Positions 7,615-15,834 of a stretch of 64,000 bases of DNA are shown here, one piece after another. Below the pieces are notes generated by a model. That model was not told the DNA's origin and ran no database searches. It worked only from the letters and a program-made list of their open reading frames with translations. The translations under genes were made by a program, and so were the position numbers. How positions within the stretch are numbered: the first letter of the stretch is position 1; every line of letters starts with the position of its first letter. Location of the stretch: positions 2,315,501 to 2,379,500 of the forward strand of contig NZ_FNUD01000002.1 in NCBI RefSeq assembly GCF_900106095.1, read 5' to 3'. The DNA is from Pseudomonas deceptionensis (GTDB taxonomy: Bacteria; Pseudomonadota; Gammaproteobacteria; Pseudomonadales; Pseudomonadaceae).

Positions 7615-8826
7615 ATGAGCAGGGAGGCTAATGCGATTGAACACGACCAGCTAACAGCTGGTGAGATGGGGATGTATTCCCGTCACTTGCTGATCCCCGC
7701 GATCGGCATAAAAGGTCAGCTGGCATTGAAAAATGCCAGTGTGTTAATGATTGGCGCGGGCGGCTTGGGGTGCCCGGCGCTGCTCTATCTGGCGGCTGCC
7801 GGGGTGGGGCGTCTGGGGATTATCGATGCCGACCAGATCAATGTGTCCAATGTGCATCGCCAGGTGCTGTTTCGCATCACCGACAAAGGGCAGAACAAGG
7901 CCGATGTCGCCAAGCGGCGTTTGCAAAAGCTCAATCCCTATATCGAGATCGAGACCTGGATCGAGCGCTTCAACCTCGACAATGCCCAGGCCCTTGTGGC
8001 CGATTACGACATCATTGTCGATGGCACGGACAATTTCACCGCCAAGTACCTGATCAACGATGCCTGTTTCTATGGAGGCAAGCCGCTGGTGTATGGCGCC
8101 ATCATGCAGTTCGAGGGGCATGTCACGGTGTTCAACGCGCTGGATGAGCAAGGCCGGCGTGGTGCCAATTATCGTGATCTCTACGATGGTCCGCCTGACG
8201 CAGCGTTGGCGCCCAACTGCGCGGAAGCCGGGGTGCTGGGGGTGCTGCCCGGCATGATCGGCTGCTTTCAGGCCAATGAAGTGATCAAACTGATCACCGG
8301 GATCGGACGGCCACTGATAAACCGCCTGATGGTCTACGACGCCCTTGAGGCGACGAGTCGGGAGATCAGCTTTTCGCCTGTCGCCGATAACCCGCTTCGG
8401 GACCCGATGCGCCCGCCAGTGCTGGAGGAAATGGCGCAAGTCTGTAGCGCGTCAGGCGTCAGCAATGACTTTATGCTGAGCATTGACGACTTTGCCGCGC
8501 TGATCAGTGAAACATCGATCCATCTGATTGATGTGCGTGAAGGTGATGAGCGTGAGCAGGTTTCGATCGGTGGCGAACATGTACCGCTGGGTCAGGTGGG
8601 CGGGTGGGGTGCGCAGTGCCGGGACGACAGGCCTATTGTGATTTACTGCCAGTCGGGTGTGCGAAGCCAGAAGGCGGCGAGAATCCTCGCGCAGCAAGCG
8701 CTCACGTCACCGGTCTTCAGCTTGAAAGGCGGCTTGAGTGCGTTTTTGGGCGCAGATACCTATCCGCAGATGATGGCTGAATTGGTGTTCTGTGAATGCC
8801 GCATGAGCCATGAGGCTCGCCTGTAA
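7615..8826 (+). CDS. ThiF/MoeB-type E1 enzyme fused to rhodanese
   Basis: The protein has 403 residues from ATG 7615, with AAGGGAG about 8 bases upstream; a longer frame to 7537 lacks one. The E1 part (1 to about 265) shows YSRHLLIP, the nucleotide loop GAGGLG (47-52), the HRQ arginine finger (R82), DGTDNF (136-141) and NCAEAGVLG with Cys202. The rhodanese part (about 285-390) has the persulfide loop CQSGVRS with Cys345. It should adenylate the carrier's Gly-Gly and transfer sulfur to it. The CxxC zinc motif common in MoeB after the E1 core is not seen (the stretch reads NPLRDPMRPPVLEEM). A housekeeping moeB is less likely given the operon. Confidence 0.88.
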   Translation: MSREANAIEHDQLTAGEMGMYSRHLLIPAIGIKGQLALKNASVLMIGAGGLGCPALLYLAAAGVGRLGIIDADQINVSNVHRQVLFRITDKGQNKADVAKRRLQKLNPYIEIETWIERFNLDNAQALVADYDIIVDGTDNFTAKYLINDACFYGGKPLVYGAIMQFEGHVTVFNALDEQGRRGANYRDLYDGPPDAALAPNCAEAGVLGVLPGMIGCFQANEVIKLITGIGRPLINRLMVYDALEATSREISFSPVADNPLRDPMRPPVLEEMAQVCSASGVSNDFMLSIDDFAALISETSIHLIDVREGDEREQVSIGGEHVPLGQVGGWGAQCRDDRPIVIYCQSGVRSQKAARILAQQALTSPVFSLKGGLSAFLGADTYPQMMAELVFCECRMSHEARL

Positions 8827-8835
8827 CAAACTTAT

Positions 8836-8920
8836 GGGGTCAGGCTTGCTTGCGACGCAGATGAAATGGTTTGTCTGGCATTCGGTAGCGAGTCAATCGC
8901 GAGCAAGCCCGCTCCCACAG
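8836..8920. repeat. REP pair (one arm degenerate)
   Basis: The right arm, ATCGCGAGCAAGCCCGCTCC, is a good Pseudomonas REP. The left arm, CAGGCTTGCTTGCGACGCAG, is its degenerate inverse. It lies just after the operon and may limit transcription or mRNA decay. Confidence 0.65.
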
Positions 8921-8951
8921 GGTCGTCGTTAGAGCGTCGCACTGGCGGTGA

Positions 8952-9287
8952 TCAGGAAGACGGGCCATTGATATCCAGAGCCTTGGAGATCGCTTGTTCT
9001 GCCTCGACGAATGCAGGTGTCCTGCCAGCGTCGGCATAAATGTCTTCACCTTCTTCAACCCTGATGACTTTATTACCCTTCACGTATGGCATGGCCTCTT
9101 CCGCTTGCATGAGCGCACTGTGGATCAGGCCCCGGGTAATGGTGGCCTCATCCAGCCCATAGGCCTGCGCGAATGCCTTGATTTTGACCAGGTCATGTTT
9201 GTGCAGCTCAAGGGTGTATTCAACCCGCTCACTGGATTCCTGGGCTCGGGATTCCCAGTTGTCGAGCATGTCCCTGAAGGTGTCCAT
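8952..9287 (-). CDS. Conserved hypothetical protein
   Basis: The protein has 111 residues. ATG at 9287 is chosen because AGGAG lies about 7 bases upstream; the frame opens further to 9407 without a site. The stretch VEYTLELHKHDLVKIKAFAQAYGLDEATITRGLIHSAL resembles a ribbon-helix-helix or CopG-like pattern, a strand followed by two helices, but the match is weak. The tail is acidic. I do not recognise the family. Confidence 0.65.
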   Translation of the reverse strand: MDTFRDMLDNWESRAQESSERVEYTLELHKHDLVKIKAFAQAYGLDEATITRGLIHSALMQAEEAMPYVKGNKVIRVEEGEDIYADAGRTPAFVEAEQAISKALDINGPSS

Positions 9288-9499
9288 AAGGTTTCTCCTG
9301 TTTGGCGGCGAGCATTCCAGGACAGTATGGCTCACGGTTCGCTGAGATGACGGCAAGTCCAACGTTGCTCGCCTGTTCTGCAAGCGCTTACAGCACTGAA
9401 GTGCCACCCGTCAGAAAAACCGGTATTTATCTAAACCTTTGCTCCCACAGGCCTTCAGATTCTGTGCAGGGAATAAACCTGCCTTTTCTGGAGGACACT

Positions 9500-10018
9500 A
9501 TGAAAACCCTGATTGGCCCTAAACGCTTCGTGGCAGGTTGTGCCTTGGTCTGCTCCCTGATCGTGGCGGCCACAGCAGTCGCAGCCAGTCCGGCAGACTT
9601 TGTTGATGAGGCACATGCAGCAGGGATTGCGGAGATTGAAACCAGCCGTATGGCGATCAGTAAAACCTCTTCGACGGACATAGAAAGCTATGCCGTGGAG
9701 GTGATCAAGGACTACACCAACGCCAATCGGGATTTGAAGGACATTGCCGGCAAGCTGGATCTGCAGGTTTCCACCGATGAGCAGATACTCGACAAGGCCA
9801 AAAAGCTGATGCTTGAAGTTCAGGTGGGGGATTCATTTGATGCGGCCTATGCGGCCAATCAGGTTAAAACCCGTGAGGAGGCCATCGAGCTGCTCAAGCA
9901 GCAGGCGAACAGCCCTGACTCACCCCAGTTGCAGGCGTTTGCCGAGAAGTATTTGCCTAAACTGGAGATGCACTTGGTGATGGCCCAAAAGCTGGTGGAT
10001 GCTCATCACAAGTCCTGA
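9500..10018 (+). CDS. DUF4142-like exported protein
   Basis: The protein has 172 residues. The N-terminus MKTLIGPKRFVAGCALVCSL continues into a hydrophobic core and an AVAA cleavage region, a typical signal peptide. The mature part is all-helical: FVDEAHAAGIAEIETSRMAISK, then YAVEVIKDYTNANRDLKDIA, ending with LPKLEMHLVMAQKL. This is the ferritin-like plan of DUF4142 proteins. GAGGA lies 5 bases before the ATG. The function is unknown; family members are often linked to stress. Confidence 0.8.
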   Translation: MKTLIGPKRFVAGCALVCSLIVAATAVAASPADFVDEAHAAGIAEIETSRMAISKTSSTDIESYAVEVIKDYTNANRDLKDIAGKLDLQVSTDEQILDKAKKLMLEVQVGDSFDAAYAANQVKTREEAIELLKQQANSPDSPQLQAFAEKYLPKLEMHLVMAQKLVDAHHKS

Positions 10019-10031
10019 TGCCTGAATGCAA

Positions 10032-10060
10032 GCGACGCCCGGTCAATGAGCGGGCGTCGC
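10032..10060. terminator. Stem-loop between convergent genes
   Basis: GCGACGCCCG and CGGGCGTCGC form a perfect 10-bp stem with a 9-base loop, just after the exported protein gene and before the stop of the next minus-strand gene. There is no T-run, so the terminator role is likely but unproven. Confidence 0.5.
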
Positions 10061-10077
10061 GTGTGGAGTGGACGGGT

Positions 10078-10374
10078 TCAGACGGCGATTTCGTTGAAGC
10101 CGCAGTACTCTTCCCAGCTCATGTCCAGTGCTTCGGCGACTTCCTGGTGCACTTCAAGGCGCATGCTCTTGAGTTCCTCGGGCGAGCGGGCGATCAGTTC
10201 CAGTGCCAGTTCCCAGGCTTCCAGGCCGCGACTTTCGGCTTCATCTTCAAAAGCCCACAAAATCTGTTGCTGACGGTCCTCGGCGCTCAGCTCTTTCATT
10301 TCTTCGATCAGTTCAGGGTGCGCCTTGATAAAAGTATCCAGGGCCAATTCGTTACGGGATTCTTTAGGGATCAT
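10078..10374 (-). CDS. Conserved hypothetical protein (possibly DUF6388)
   Basis: The protein has 98 residues, acidic and helical. It begins MIPKESRNELALDTFIKAHPE and contains EDEAESRGLEAWELALELIA. It resembles small Pseudomonas proteins that I recall as DUF6388; the family name is from memory. It has no signal peptide and no catalytic motif that I can see. Confidence 0.65.
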   Translation of the reverse strand: MIPKESRNELALDTFIKAHPELIEEMKELSAEDRQQQILWAFEDEAESRGLEAWELALELIARSPEELKSMRLEVHQEVAEALDMSWEEYCGFNEIAV

Positions 10375-10394
10375 ATGGCGTCTCGGATCGTTAG

Positions 10395-10418
10395 GACGGT
10401 CTGCGCGGGCAGACCGTC
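10395..10418. terminator. Stem-loop after the MFS gene
   Basis: GACGGTCTGC and GCAGACCGTC form a perfect 10-bp stem with a 4-base loop between the end of the MFS gene (10481) and the start of the small gene at 10374. There is no T-run. Confidence 0.4.
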
Positions 10419-10480
10419 GTCAGGGCGTTTTCTCGCATGCTAGCGAGTTCGCCATACGATGAAAAGCGCCATATAGGCGG

Positions 10481-11683
10481 TTAGCCGACAGGCAGCTGCT
10501 TGCTTTCACGCTGCAGGCTGTAGCCCCACACGGCCAGTGCCAGCGTGGCCACCACCGAGCCGACCACCACGATGCCGTCCCAGCCATACACCGGATAGGT
10601 CTGGGCGCCCACCAGCGAGCCCAGCGCGCCGCCAATGAAATAACAGGTGATGTAACCGGCGTTCAGACGATTGCGCGCAGCGGGGCGGACTTTGAACACC
10701 GCGTTCTGGTTGCTGACGTGCACCAGCTGCACGGCAAAATCGAGCACCAGTACACCGATCAGCAAGGCGACCAATGAGTGGCCGGCAAAGGCCATGGGCA
10801 GCCAGCATGCGAGCAGGGCCAGCAGGCCGACGGTAGTGGCCAGTTGGCCTTTGCCGCGGTCGGCCATGCGCCCGGCCCAGTTTGCCGCTATGGCACCGAC
10901 TGCGCCCGCCAGACCGAACAGGCCGATCACGGCGTCTGAAAAGCTGTAGGGCGGCACGGCCAGCAGGAAGGCCAGCGGCGTCCAGAACAAGGCAAACAGC
11001 GAAAAGGTCAGCAGCCCCAGCAGCGAGCGCAGGCGCAAGACAGGTTCTTCGACAAACAGCTTGAACACCGAGCCCAAAAGTTTCGGGTAACTCAGACCTG
11101 CGCTCTGGTGATGGTTGGGCAGGGCGCAATAAAGGGCGATGGAGCTGATCAGCATCAATGCGGCAGCCACCAGGTAGATGGTTCGCCAGTCACCGGCAGA
11201 CGACAGTGCGCCGGCTACGGTGCGCGCCAGCAATATCCCCAGCAGCAGACCGCTCATCAGTGTGCCCACCACCCGGCCGCGACTTTGCGGGTCGGTCAGG
11301 CTGGCTGCCATGGGTACCAGGACTTGTGCCGATACTGAAAACAGCCCGGTCATCGCCGTGCCGATCAGCAGCCATGTCAGTGAAGGCGCGAACGCGCTTA
11401 ACAGAAGGCCCAGGGCGCTGAGCACGGTCATGGTAACGATCAGCCGGCGTTGCTCGAACAGATCGCCCAGTGGCACCAGTAACAACAGGCCGGCGCCGTA
11501 GCTCAGTTGTGCGGTGATCACCACGGTGCCGGCGCTGCTCATGCTCAAACCCAGTTCCTGGGCGATGGTGTGCAGCAGGGGCTGTGCGTAATAGTTACTT
11601 GCAACAGCCAGGCCGGTAGCGGTGGCCATCAGCAGGATCAGGGCGGTACTTAAAGGTTTGGTGGCAGTTGTAGAAGCGGACAT
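10481..11683 (-). CDS. MFS transporter
   Basis: The protein has 400 residues from the ATG at 11683, which has GAGATGG upstream; the in-frame ATG at 11701 has none. About twelve hydrophobic segments are visible. Loop features such as PLGDLFEQRRLI after helix 2 and GRMADRGKGQ in the second half fit the A-motif positions of drug:H+ type major facilitator proteins. It should be an inner-membrane exporter. The substrate is not evident. It appears to be transcribed alone. Confidence 0.85.
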   Translation of the reverse strand: MSASTTATKPLSTALILLMATATGLAVASNYYAQPLLHTIAQELGLSMSSAGTVVITAQLSYGAGLLLLVPLGDLFEQRRLIVTMTVLSALGLLLSAFAPSLTWLLIGTAMTGLFSVSAQVLVPMAASLTDPQSRGRVVGTLMSGLLLGILLARTVAGALSSAGDWRTIYLVAAALMLISSIALYCALPNHHQSAGLSYPKLLGSVFKLFVEEPVLRLRSLLGLLTFSLFALFWTPLAFLLAVPPYSFSDAVIGLFGLAGAVGAIAANWAGRMADRGKGQLATTVGLLALLACWLPMAFAGHSLVALLIGVLVLDFAVQLVHVSNQNAVFKVRPAARNRLNAGYITCYFIGGALGSLVGAQTYPVYGWDGIVVVGSVVATLALAVWGYSLQRESKQLPVG

Positions 11684-11775
11684 TGACCATCTCGTCGGCA
11701 TGGAAAGAGCGGCGAAGTATCAGAACGCTGGCGGCGAATGTCACTGAATATGTCGATGATTTTAATTTATAAAAA

Positions 11776-11808
11776 CAAAGCCCCGGGCTCTGACAGCCCG
11801 GGGCTTTG
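11776..11808 (-). terminator. Intrinsic terminator of the DUF883 gene
   Basis: A perfect 14-bp stem (CAAAGCCCCGGGCT and its inverse) has a 5-base loop. Read on the minus strand it is followed by TTTTTATAAATT. It lies 21 bases past the stop of the gene at 11830. Confidence 0.85.
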
Positions 11809-11829
11809 CTTGAAGCCGTTGTGCGTGGC

Positions 11830-12147
11830 TTAGTTGCGACGGCCCAGCAGCAGGCCCACTACCAGCCCGAAGCCGGCCGAGATGGCCACGGTTTGCCACG
11901 GATGGCCACCGATATAGTTCTCGGTGGCGTCAACCACAGGCTTGGTACGCTCGCGTACGTTATTGACCGAGTCCAGCGCTTGCTTGAGCTTGAGGCTTAC
12001 CTGTGCACGCAGGGTTTCGCCCTCTTCGCCGATCAGGGACGCGCTGTCCTTGAGCAGCTTTTCAGATTCGGCAATCAGATCTTGCAGTTCGCTGAACGCT
12101 TGATCCTTGATTTGATCTTCAGCTTGTACAGCATTTTTTCGAGCCAT
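11830..12147 (-). CDS. DUF883 (ElaB/YqjD-type) membrane protein
   Basis: The protein has 105 residues. A long amphipathic helix (about 10-75), AFSELQDLIAESEKLLKDSA onward, is followed by the family's C-terminal ending HPWQTVAISAGFGLVVGLLL and the final GRRN. E. coli YqjD and ElaB are inner-membrane tail-anchored proteins that bind ribosomes in stationary phase. A paralogue is at 40287-40601. AAGGAG lies before the ATG. Confidence 0.9.
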   Translation of the reverse strand: MARKNAVQAEDQIKDQAFSELQDLIAESEKLLKDSASLIGEEGETLRAQVSLKLKQALDSVNNVRERTKPVVDATENYIGGHPWQTVAISAGFGLVVGLLLGRRN

Positions 12148-12325
12148 TGCGGTACTCCTTGCAGGTAAAAAGGGTGATGAGTAATGGAGTCAACCCAATG
12201 CTAAAAAGTTGCATCTGATTTGGGCCAAGTGTTGTCGTGAGCTGACAGAGTAGTCAAAAACCAGGCTAAGACACTGCTTTCTAGGGTGTAAGATGTCACC
12301 TAAATTTACGCCGCAGGAAATTCTC

Positions 12326-12577
12326 ATGAGCTTCAACCTCGCCAACAAGCCTCTCGCTGAGCGTGCTGCGCTTGAAGATGAAAAGTCACGTTTGTATGAC
12401 CTCTGGCAGAGCAATCTCGGCAAGGCCAAAGGGGATGCGGCGCGTTTGTTCGGTGAGCGCGCCAAGCGCAAGGGCAAATGGGCAGAATGGGTGCGCTCGG
12501 AACTGGACGCGATGTCGCCTCCGGAATACGCCAACATGGTGCGCAGTGAAGTGAACCGTCTGATGGCTGCCAAGTAA
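12326..12577 (+). CDS. Conserved hypothetical protein
   Basis: The protein has 83 residues from ATG 12326, with CAGGAAA about 7 bases upstream. The sequence is helical and charged (LYDLWQSNLGKAKGDAARLF, then EWVRSELDAMSP). No family is recognised. It has no signal peptide or membrane segment. Confidence 0.7.
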   Translation: MSFNLANKPLAERAALEDEKSRLYDLWQSNLGKAKGDAARLFGERAKRKGKWAEWVRSELDAMSPPEYANMVRSEVNRLMAAK

Positions 12578-12583
12578 CAGCCG

Positions 12584-13066
12584 TTAATCGATCTCGCACA
12601 CACTGAATGTTTGCACCGCCCCGCCAACGTTGATCTGCACCTCGTCATCGAGCTGCTTGCCCAGCAACGCAGCGCCCAGCGGTGAGCGCGGGGTGATGAC
12701 GGTCACTGTGTGCCCGTCGTGATTGAGCTTGAGCCCGGCAGCGTCCGGGGCGAGGAACAGCCACTGCCCGCTGCCGTTTTCGGCCTCCAGATTGACCAGT
12801 GCCCCGACCTGAATGCCCTGCGCCGCACTGTACGGCGCGAGGGTCATGGCCTGGCAATTTTTGAGCGACTGGCGGATCTCCTCAACCCTGCGGGCCTGGC
12901 CTGTCGCCAGATACGACGCTTCAAGACCAAGGGTGTCGTACTTGTTCTCGGCGATGTTTTCCGCGTGGGTTGCAGCCTCATAGGCGGTTTGCGCTGCGCG
13001 CTGGAGCACATCGAGATCGATTTCGAGTTTTTCCAGCATCAGCAGGTGCACAGCGGTCTTGTTCAT
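12584..13066 (-). CDS. GreA/GreB-family elongation factor-like protein
   Basis: The protein has 160 residues from ATG 13066. A long N-terminal helical part (EKLEIDLDVLQRAAQTAYEA onward) corresponds to the coiled coil. The C-terminal globular domain has GIQVGALVNLEAENG and ITPRSPLGAALLGKQLDDEV, the latter being the Gre/Rnk signature (SPLGxALLGK). It should act on RNA polymerase. No strong ribosome-binding site is seen for this start; the frame continues to 13132. It is convergent with the preceding small gene. Confidence 0.8.
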   Translation of the reverse strand: MNKTAVHLLMLEKLEIDLDVLQRAAQTAYEAATHAENIAENKYDTLGLEASYLATGQARRVEEIRQSLKNCQAMTLAPYSAAQGIQVGALVNLEAENGSGQWLFLAPDAAGLKLNHDGHTVTVITPRSPLGAALLGKQLDDEVQINVGGAVQTFSVCEID

Positions 13067-13190
13067 GGGTCTGGCTTGAAAGAGGCGAGCCGCGATTGTC
13101 GCACGAGTGCCCCGCAGATTTATCCGCCTCAAGCCTTCTTTGCGCGTTGAATTATGCGGACAATCAACATTTTGAATATGGGAGCCCGGA

Positions 13191-14324
13191 ATGAAAGCCT
13201 CCTGGGATATTTTTTGCAGTGTGGTCGATAACTACGGCGACATTGGTGTGACCTGGCGCCTGGCCCGGCAACTGGCGGCCGAGCACCAGCAGTGCGTTCG
13301 CCTTTGGGTCGATGACCTGAAGGCGTTTGTGCCGCTGTGCCCCGAGGCGGATGCCGGTGCGGTGCGGCAATGGCAGCAGGGGGTTGAGGTGTGCCAGTGG
13401 CCTGAGCCGTGGCAGCCGATGGATGTCGCCGATGTGGTGGTGGAGGCCTTCGCCTGCAAACTGCCTGAAGGTTATTTGGAAGCGATGAAACTGCGCGAAA
13501 CGCCGGCGCTGTGGATCAACCTCGAGTATTTGAGCGCGGAAGACTGGGTCAGTGGTTGCCACGGTTTGCCTTCCATGCGGCCCGACGGCCTGAAGCGGAT
13601 GTTCTTCTTTCCGGGGTTTGATGCGGGGACAGGGGGGCTGCTGCGTGAAGCTGACCTGTTGCAGCGCCGTCGTGCCTTTGAGCAGGACCCCGGGGCCAAA
13701 CAGGCATTTTTGCAGGGGTTGGGTGTTTTTCCGGCCAGCAATGCGCGGCTGATTTCACTGTTTGCCTATGAAAACACCGGGCTGGCCAGCTGGCTGGATG
13801 CCATGGCGGCTGGCAGCGTCCCGACCCACCTGCTGGTGCCCCAGGGGCGGATAATGGGTGATCTGCTGCGCTGGCTCGGTGTGGATCAGCTGGCGCCGGG
13901 GGTTGCTGAGGTGCGTGGGGCGCTGACGGTTCAGGCTCTGCCGTTCGTCAGGCAACAGGACTACGACCACCTGTTGTGGAGCTGTGATTTCAATGCGGTG
14001 CGCGGTGAAGACTCGTTTGTGCGGGCGCAATGGGCCGGGCGGCCGCTGCTTTGGCACATTTATGAGCAGGAAGAAGACGCGCACTGGGTCAAGCTCAATG
14101 CGTTTCTCGCTTTGTACGTCAAAGGCCTTTCACCGGCCGCCGCACAAGCCTTTACCGGGTTGTGGCACGCCTGGAATGGCGGCACCGACATGACGCAAAG
14201 CTGGAATTTGCTGCTTGAGCACTGGCCAGAGATCACGGCATACGCCGAGCGATGGTGTCTGGAACAGTCATTGCAGGCCGATCTTGCGCAAGCGCTAGTA
14301 CTGTTTTATAGAAATTGGATATGA
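13191..14324 (+). CDS. earP: EF-P arginine rhamnosyltransferase
   Basis: The protein has 377 residues. EarP transfers rhamnose from dTDP-rhamnose to Arg32 of elongation factor P, which lets EF-P relieve ribosome stalling at polyprolines. The known functional residues are visible: D13 and D17 in VVDNYGDIGV, and E273 in VRGEDSF. It lies 49 bases before efp in the same direction, the usual arrangement. ATG follows GGGAGCCCGGA. Confidence 0.97.
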   Translation: MKASWDIFCSVVDNYGDIGVTWRLARQLAAEHQQCVRLWVDDLKAFVPLCPEADAGAVRQWQQGVEVCQWPEPWQPMDVADVVVEAFACKLPEGYLEAMKLRETPALWINLEYLSAEDWVSGCHGLPSMRPDGLKRMFFFPGFDAGTGGLLREADLLQRRRAFEQDPGAKQAFLQGLGVFPASNARLISLFAYENTGLASWLDAMAAGSVPTHLLVPQGRIMGDLLRWLGVDQLAPGVAEVRGALTVQALPFVRQQDYDHLLWSCDFNAVRGEDSFVRAQWAGRPLLWHIYEQEEDAHWVKLNAFLALYVKGLSPAAAQAFTGLWHAWNGGTDMTQSWNLLLEHWPEITAYAERWCLEQSLQADLAQALVLFYRNWI

Positions 14325-14373
14325 TACGCGGCCTAGATTTTTGTAAATCTCAATCCAAATTCGGATACTCGCA

Positions 14374-14946
14374 ATGAAAACTGGTAAAGAGCTTAAACCC
14401 GGTACAGTCATCAAGCTCGAAAACGACCCTTGGTTGGTTCAGAAAGCTGAATTCACCAAGTCCGGTCGTAACAGCGCAATCATGAAGACCAAGCTGAAAA
14501 ACCTGCTGACTGGCTACAAGACTGAAATCGTATACAGCGCTGACGACAAGCTCGAAGACGTGATCCTGGATCGCAAAGAAGCGACCCTGTCCTTCATCAG
14601 CGGCGACACCTACACGTTCATGGACACCACTGACTACACCATGTACGAGCTGAACGCTGAAGACATCGAAGCCGTTCTGCCATTCGTTGAAGAAGGCATG
14701 ACCGACGTTTGCGAAGCCATCTTCTTCGAAGACCGTCTGGTTTCCGTAGAGCTGCCGACCACTATCGTGCGTCAGGTTGACTACACCGAAGGTTCCGCTC
14801 GCGGTGACACTTCGGGCAAGGTGATGAAGCCTGCCAAACTGAAAAACGGTACCGAGCTGAGCGTTGCAGATTTCGTTGAAATCGGCGACTGGATCGAAAT
14901 CGATACCCGTGACGGTGGCTCCTACAAGGGCCGCGCCAAGGTTTAA
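14374..14946 (+). CDS. efp: Translation elongation factor P (Arg32 type)
   Basis: The protein has 190 residues. The first domain holds the modification loop SGRNSA with Arg32, matching the EarP-dependent branch (other bacteria have Lys modified by EpmA/B). The C-terminal domain includes [22 protein letters not shown] binds between the P and E sites of the ribosome and promotes peptide-bond formation at proline runs. It ends with a strong terminator. Confidence 0.98.
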   Translation: MKTGKELKPGTVIKLENDPWLVQKAEFTKSGRNSAIMKTKLKNLLTGYKTEIVYSADDKLEDVILDRKEATLSFISGDTYTFMDTTDYTMYELNAEDIEAVLPFVEEGMTDVCEAIFFEDRLVSVELPTTIVRQVDYTEGSARGDTSGKVMKPAKLKNGTELSVADFVEIGDWIEIDTRDGGSYKGRAKV

Positions 14947-14970
14947 ACCTGGCGTCAACCGCACGATGAA

Positions 14971-15001
14971 AAAGCCCGACTTCAAGGTCGGGCTTTTTTT
15001 T
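14971..15001 (+). terminator. Intrinsic terminator of efp
   Basis: AAGCCCGAC-TTCAAG-GTCGGGCTT is followed by a run of Ts, 25 bases after the efp stop. Confidence 0.9.
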
Positions 15002-15081
15002 GCCTGGCAAAAAGCCCCGGTTTATCGCTTTGCCCCATGCAGGCGACTGGTTAGCATGGGCGTTCACTAAGAGGGGCCGCA

Positions 15082-15834
15082 ATGCTGATCGATTTTGCAA
15101 TGTATGGGGCGTTGGGCGTCGTGCTCGGGGCGTTGGGCGGGTTGTTCGGGATTGGTGGCGCCTTGATCGCAATCCCGGTGCTGGGGCTTTGGTTCGGCCT
15201 TGATCAGCAAATGGCGCAGGGTACTGCTCTGGTGATGTCCGTGCCTAACGTGTATCTCGCGCTGTACCGCTATAACCAGCGCAACAAGATCAACCTGCGT
15301 CAGGCATTGCCGCTGGTGTTGATGAGTTTTTGCTTCGCGTGGTTAGGCGCGACGCTGGCCGTGGGGGTGGATGCGCGCTTCATTCGGTGGGGCTTTATTG
15401 GCTTTTTGCTGACCATCACCCTCTACAACCTGTTCAAGCTGTACGGCTCGCCCGGTCAGCCGGCGACCGGTTCGCGCTTTGGCTGGCCCTGGTTTGGCCT
15501 GCTGGGTGTGCTTGCCGGTACCACGGGTGGACTGTTTGGTGTGGGCGGAGCGGTGGTCGCAGTGCCGGTGCTGACAAGTGTGTTCGGGACGACCCAGATA
15601 ATGGCGCAAGGCTTGTCGCTGGCGCTGGCGGCACCCAGCACCAGCGTCACTCTGTTGACCTATGCCCTGCATGGTGAGGTCAACTGGGTGATGGGGCTGG
15701 CGATGGCGGTGGGTGGTCTGCTGAGTGTCAGCTGGGGGGTCAAGCTTGCCTATGCGGCGCCCGAGCGCCTGTTGCGCGGTTTGTATTGCGCCTTTTTGCT
15801 GCTGTGCGCGGCCTTGTTGGCGATCAAGGCTTAA
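15082..15834 (+). CDS. TSUP-family (TauE/SafE) membrane transporter
   Basis: The protein has 250 residues and about eight hydrophobic segments. The internal repeat of the family is clear: GLFGIGGALIAIPVL near the start and GLFGVGGAVVAVPVL in the second half. Members export or import sulfite, sulfoacetate or other organosulfur anions; the substrate here is unknown. AGAGGGG lies upstream. The last 11 bases overlap the end of the convergent LysR gene. Confidence 0.9.
   Translation: MLIDFAMYGALGVVLGALGGLFGIGGALIAIPVLGLWFGLDQQMAQGTALVMSVPNVYLALYRYNQRNKINLRQALPLVLMSFCFAWLGATLAVGVDARFIRWGFIGFLLTITLYNLFKLYGSPGQPATGSRFGWPWFGLLGVLAGTTGGLFGVGGAVVAVPVLTSVFGTTQIMAQGLSLALAAPSTSVTLLTYALHGEVNWVMGLAMAVGGLLSVSWGVKLAYAAPERLLRGLYCAFLLLCAALLAIKA

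Noticed and set aside
7615..8826. Assignment as the housekeeping moeB
   Set aside because: The mobA-moaB-moeA genes are 36 kb away, the CxxC zinc motif is missing, and the operon partners point to another pathway.
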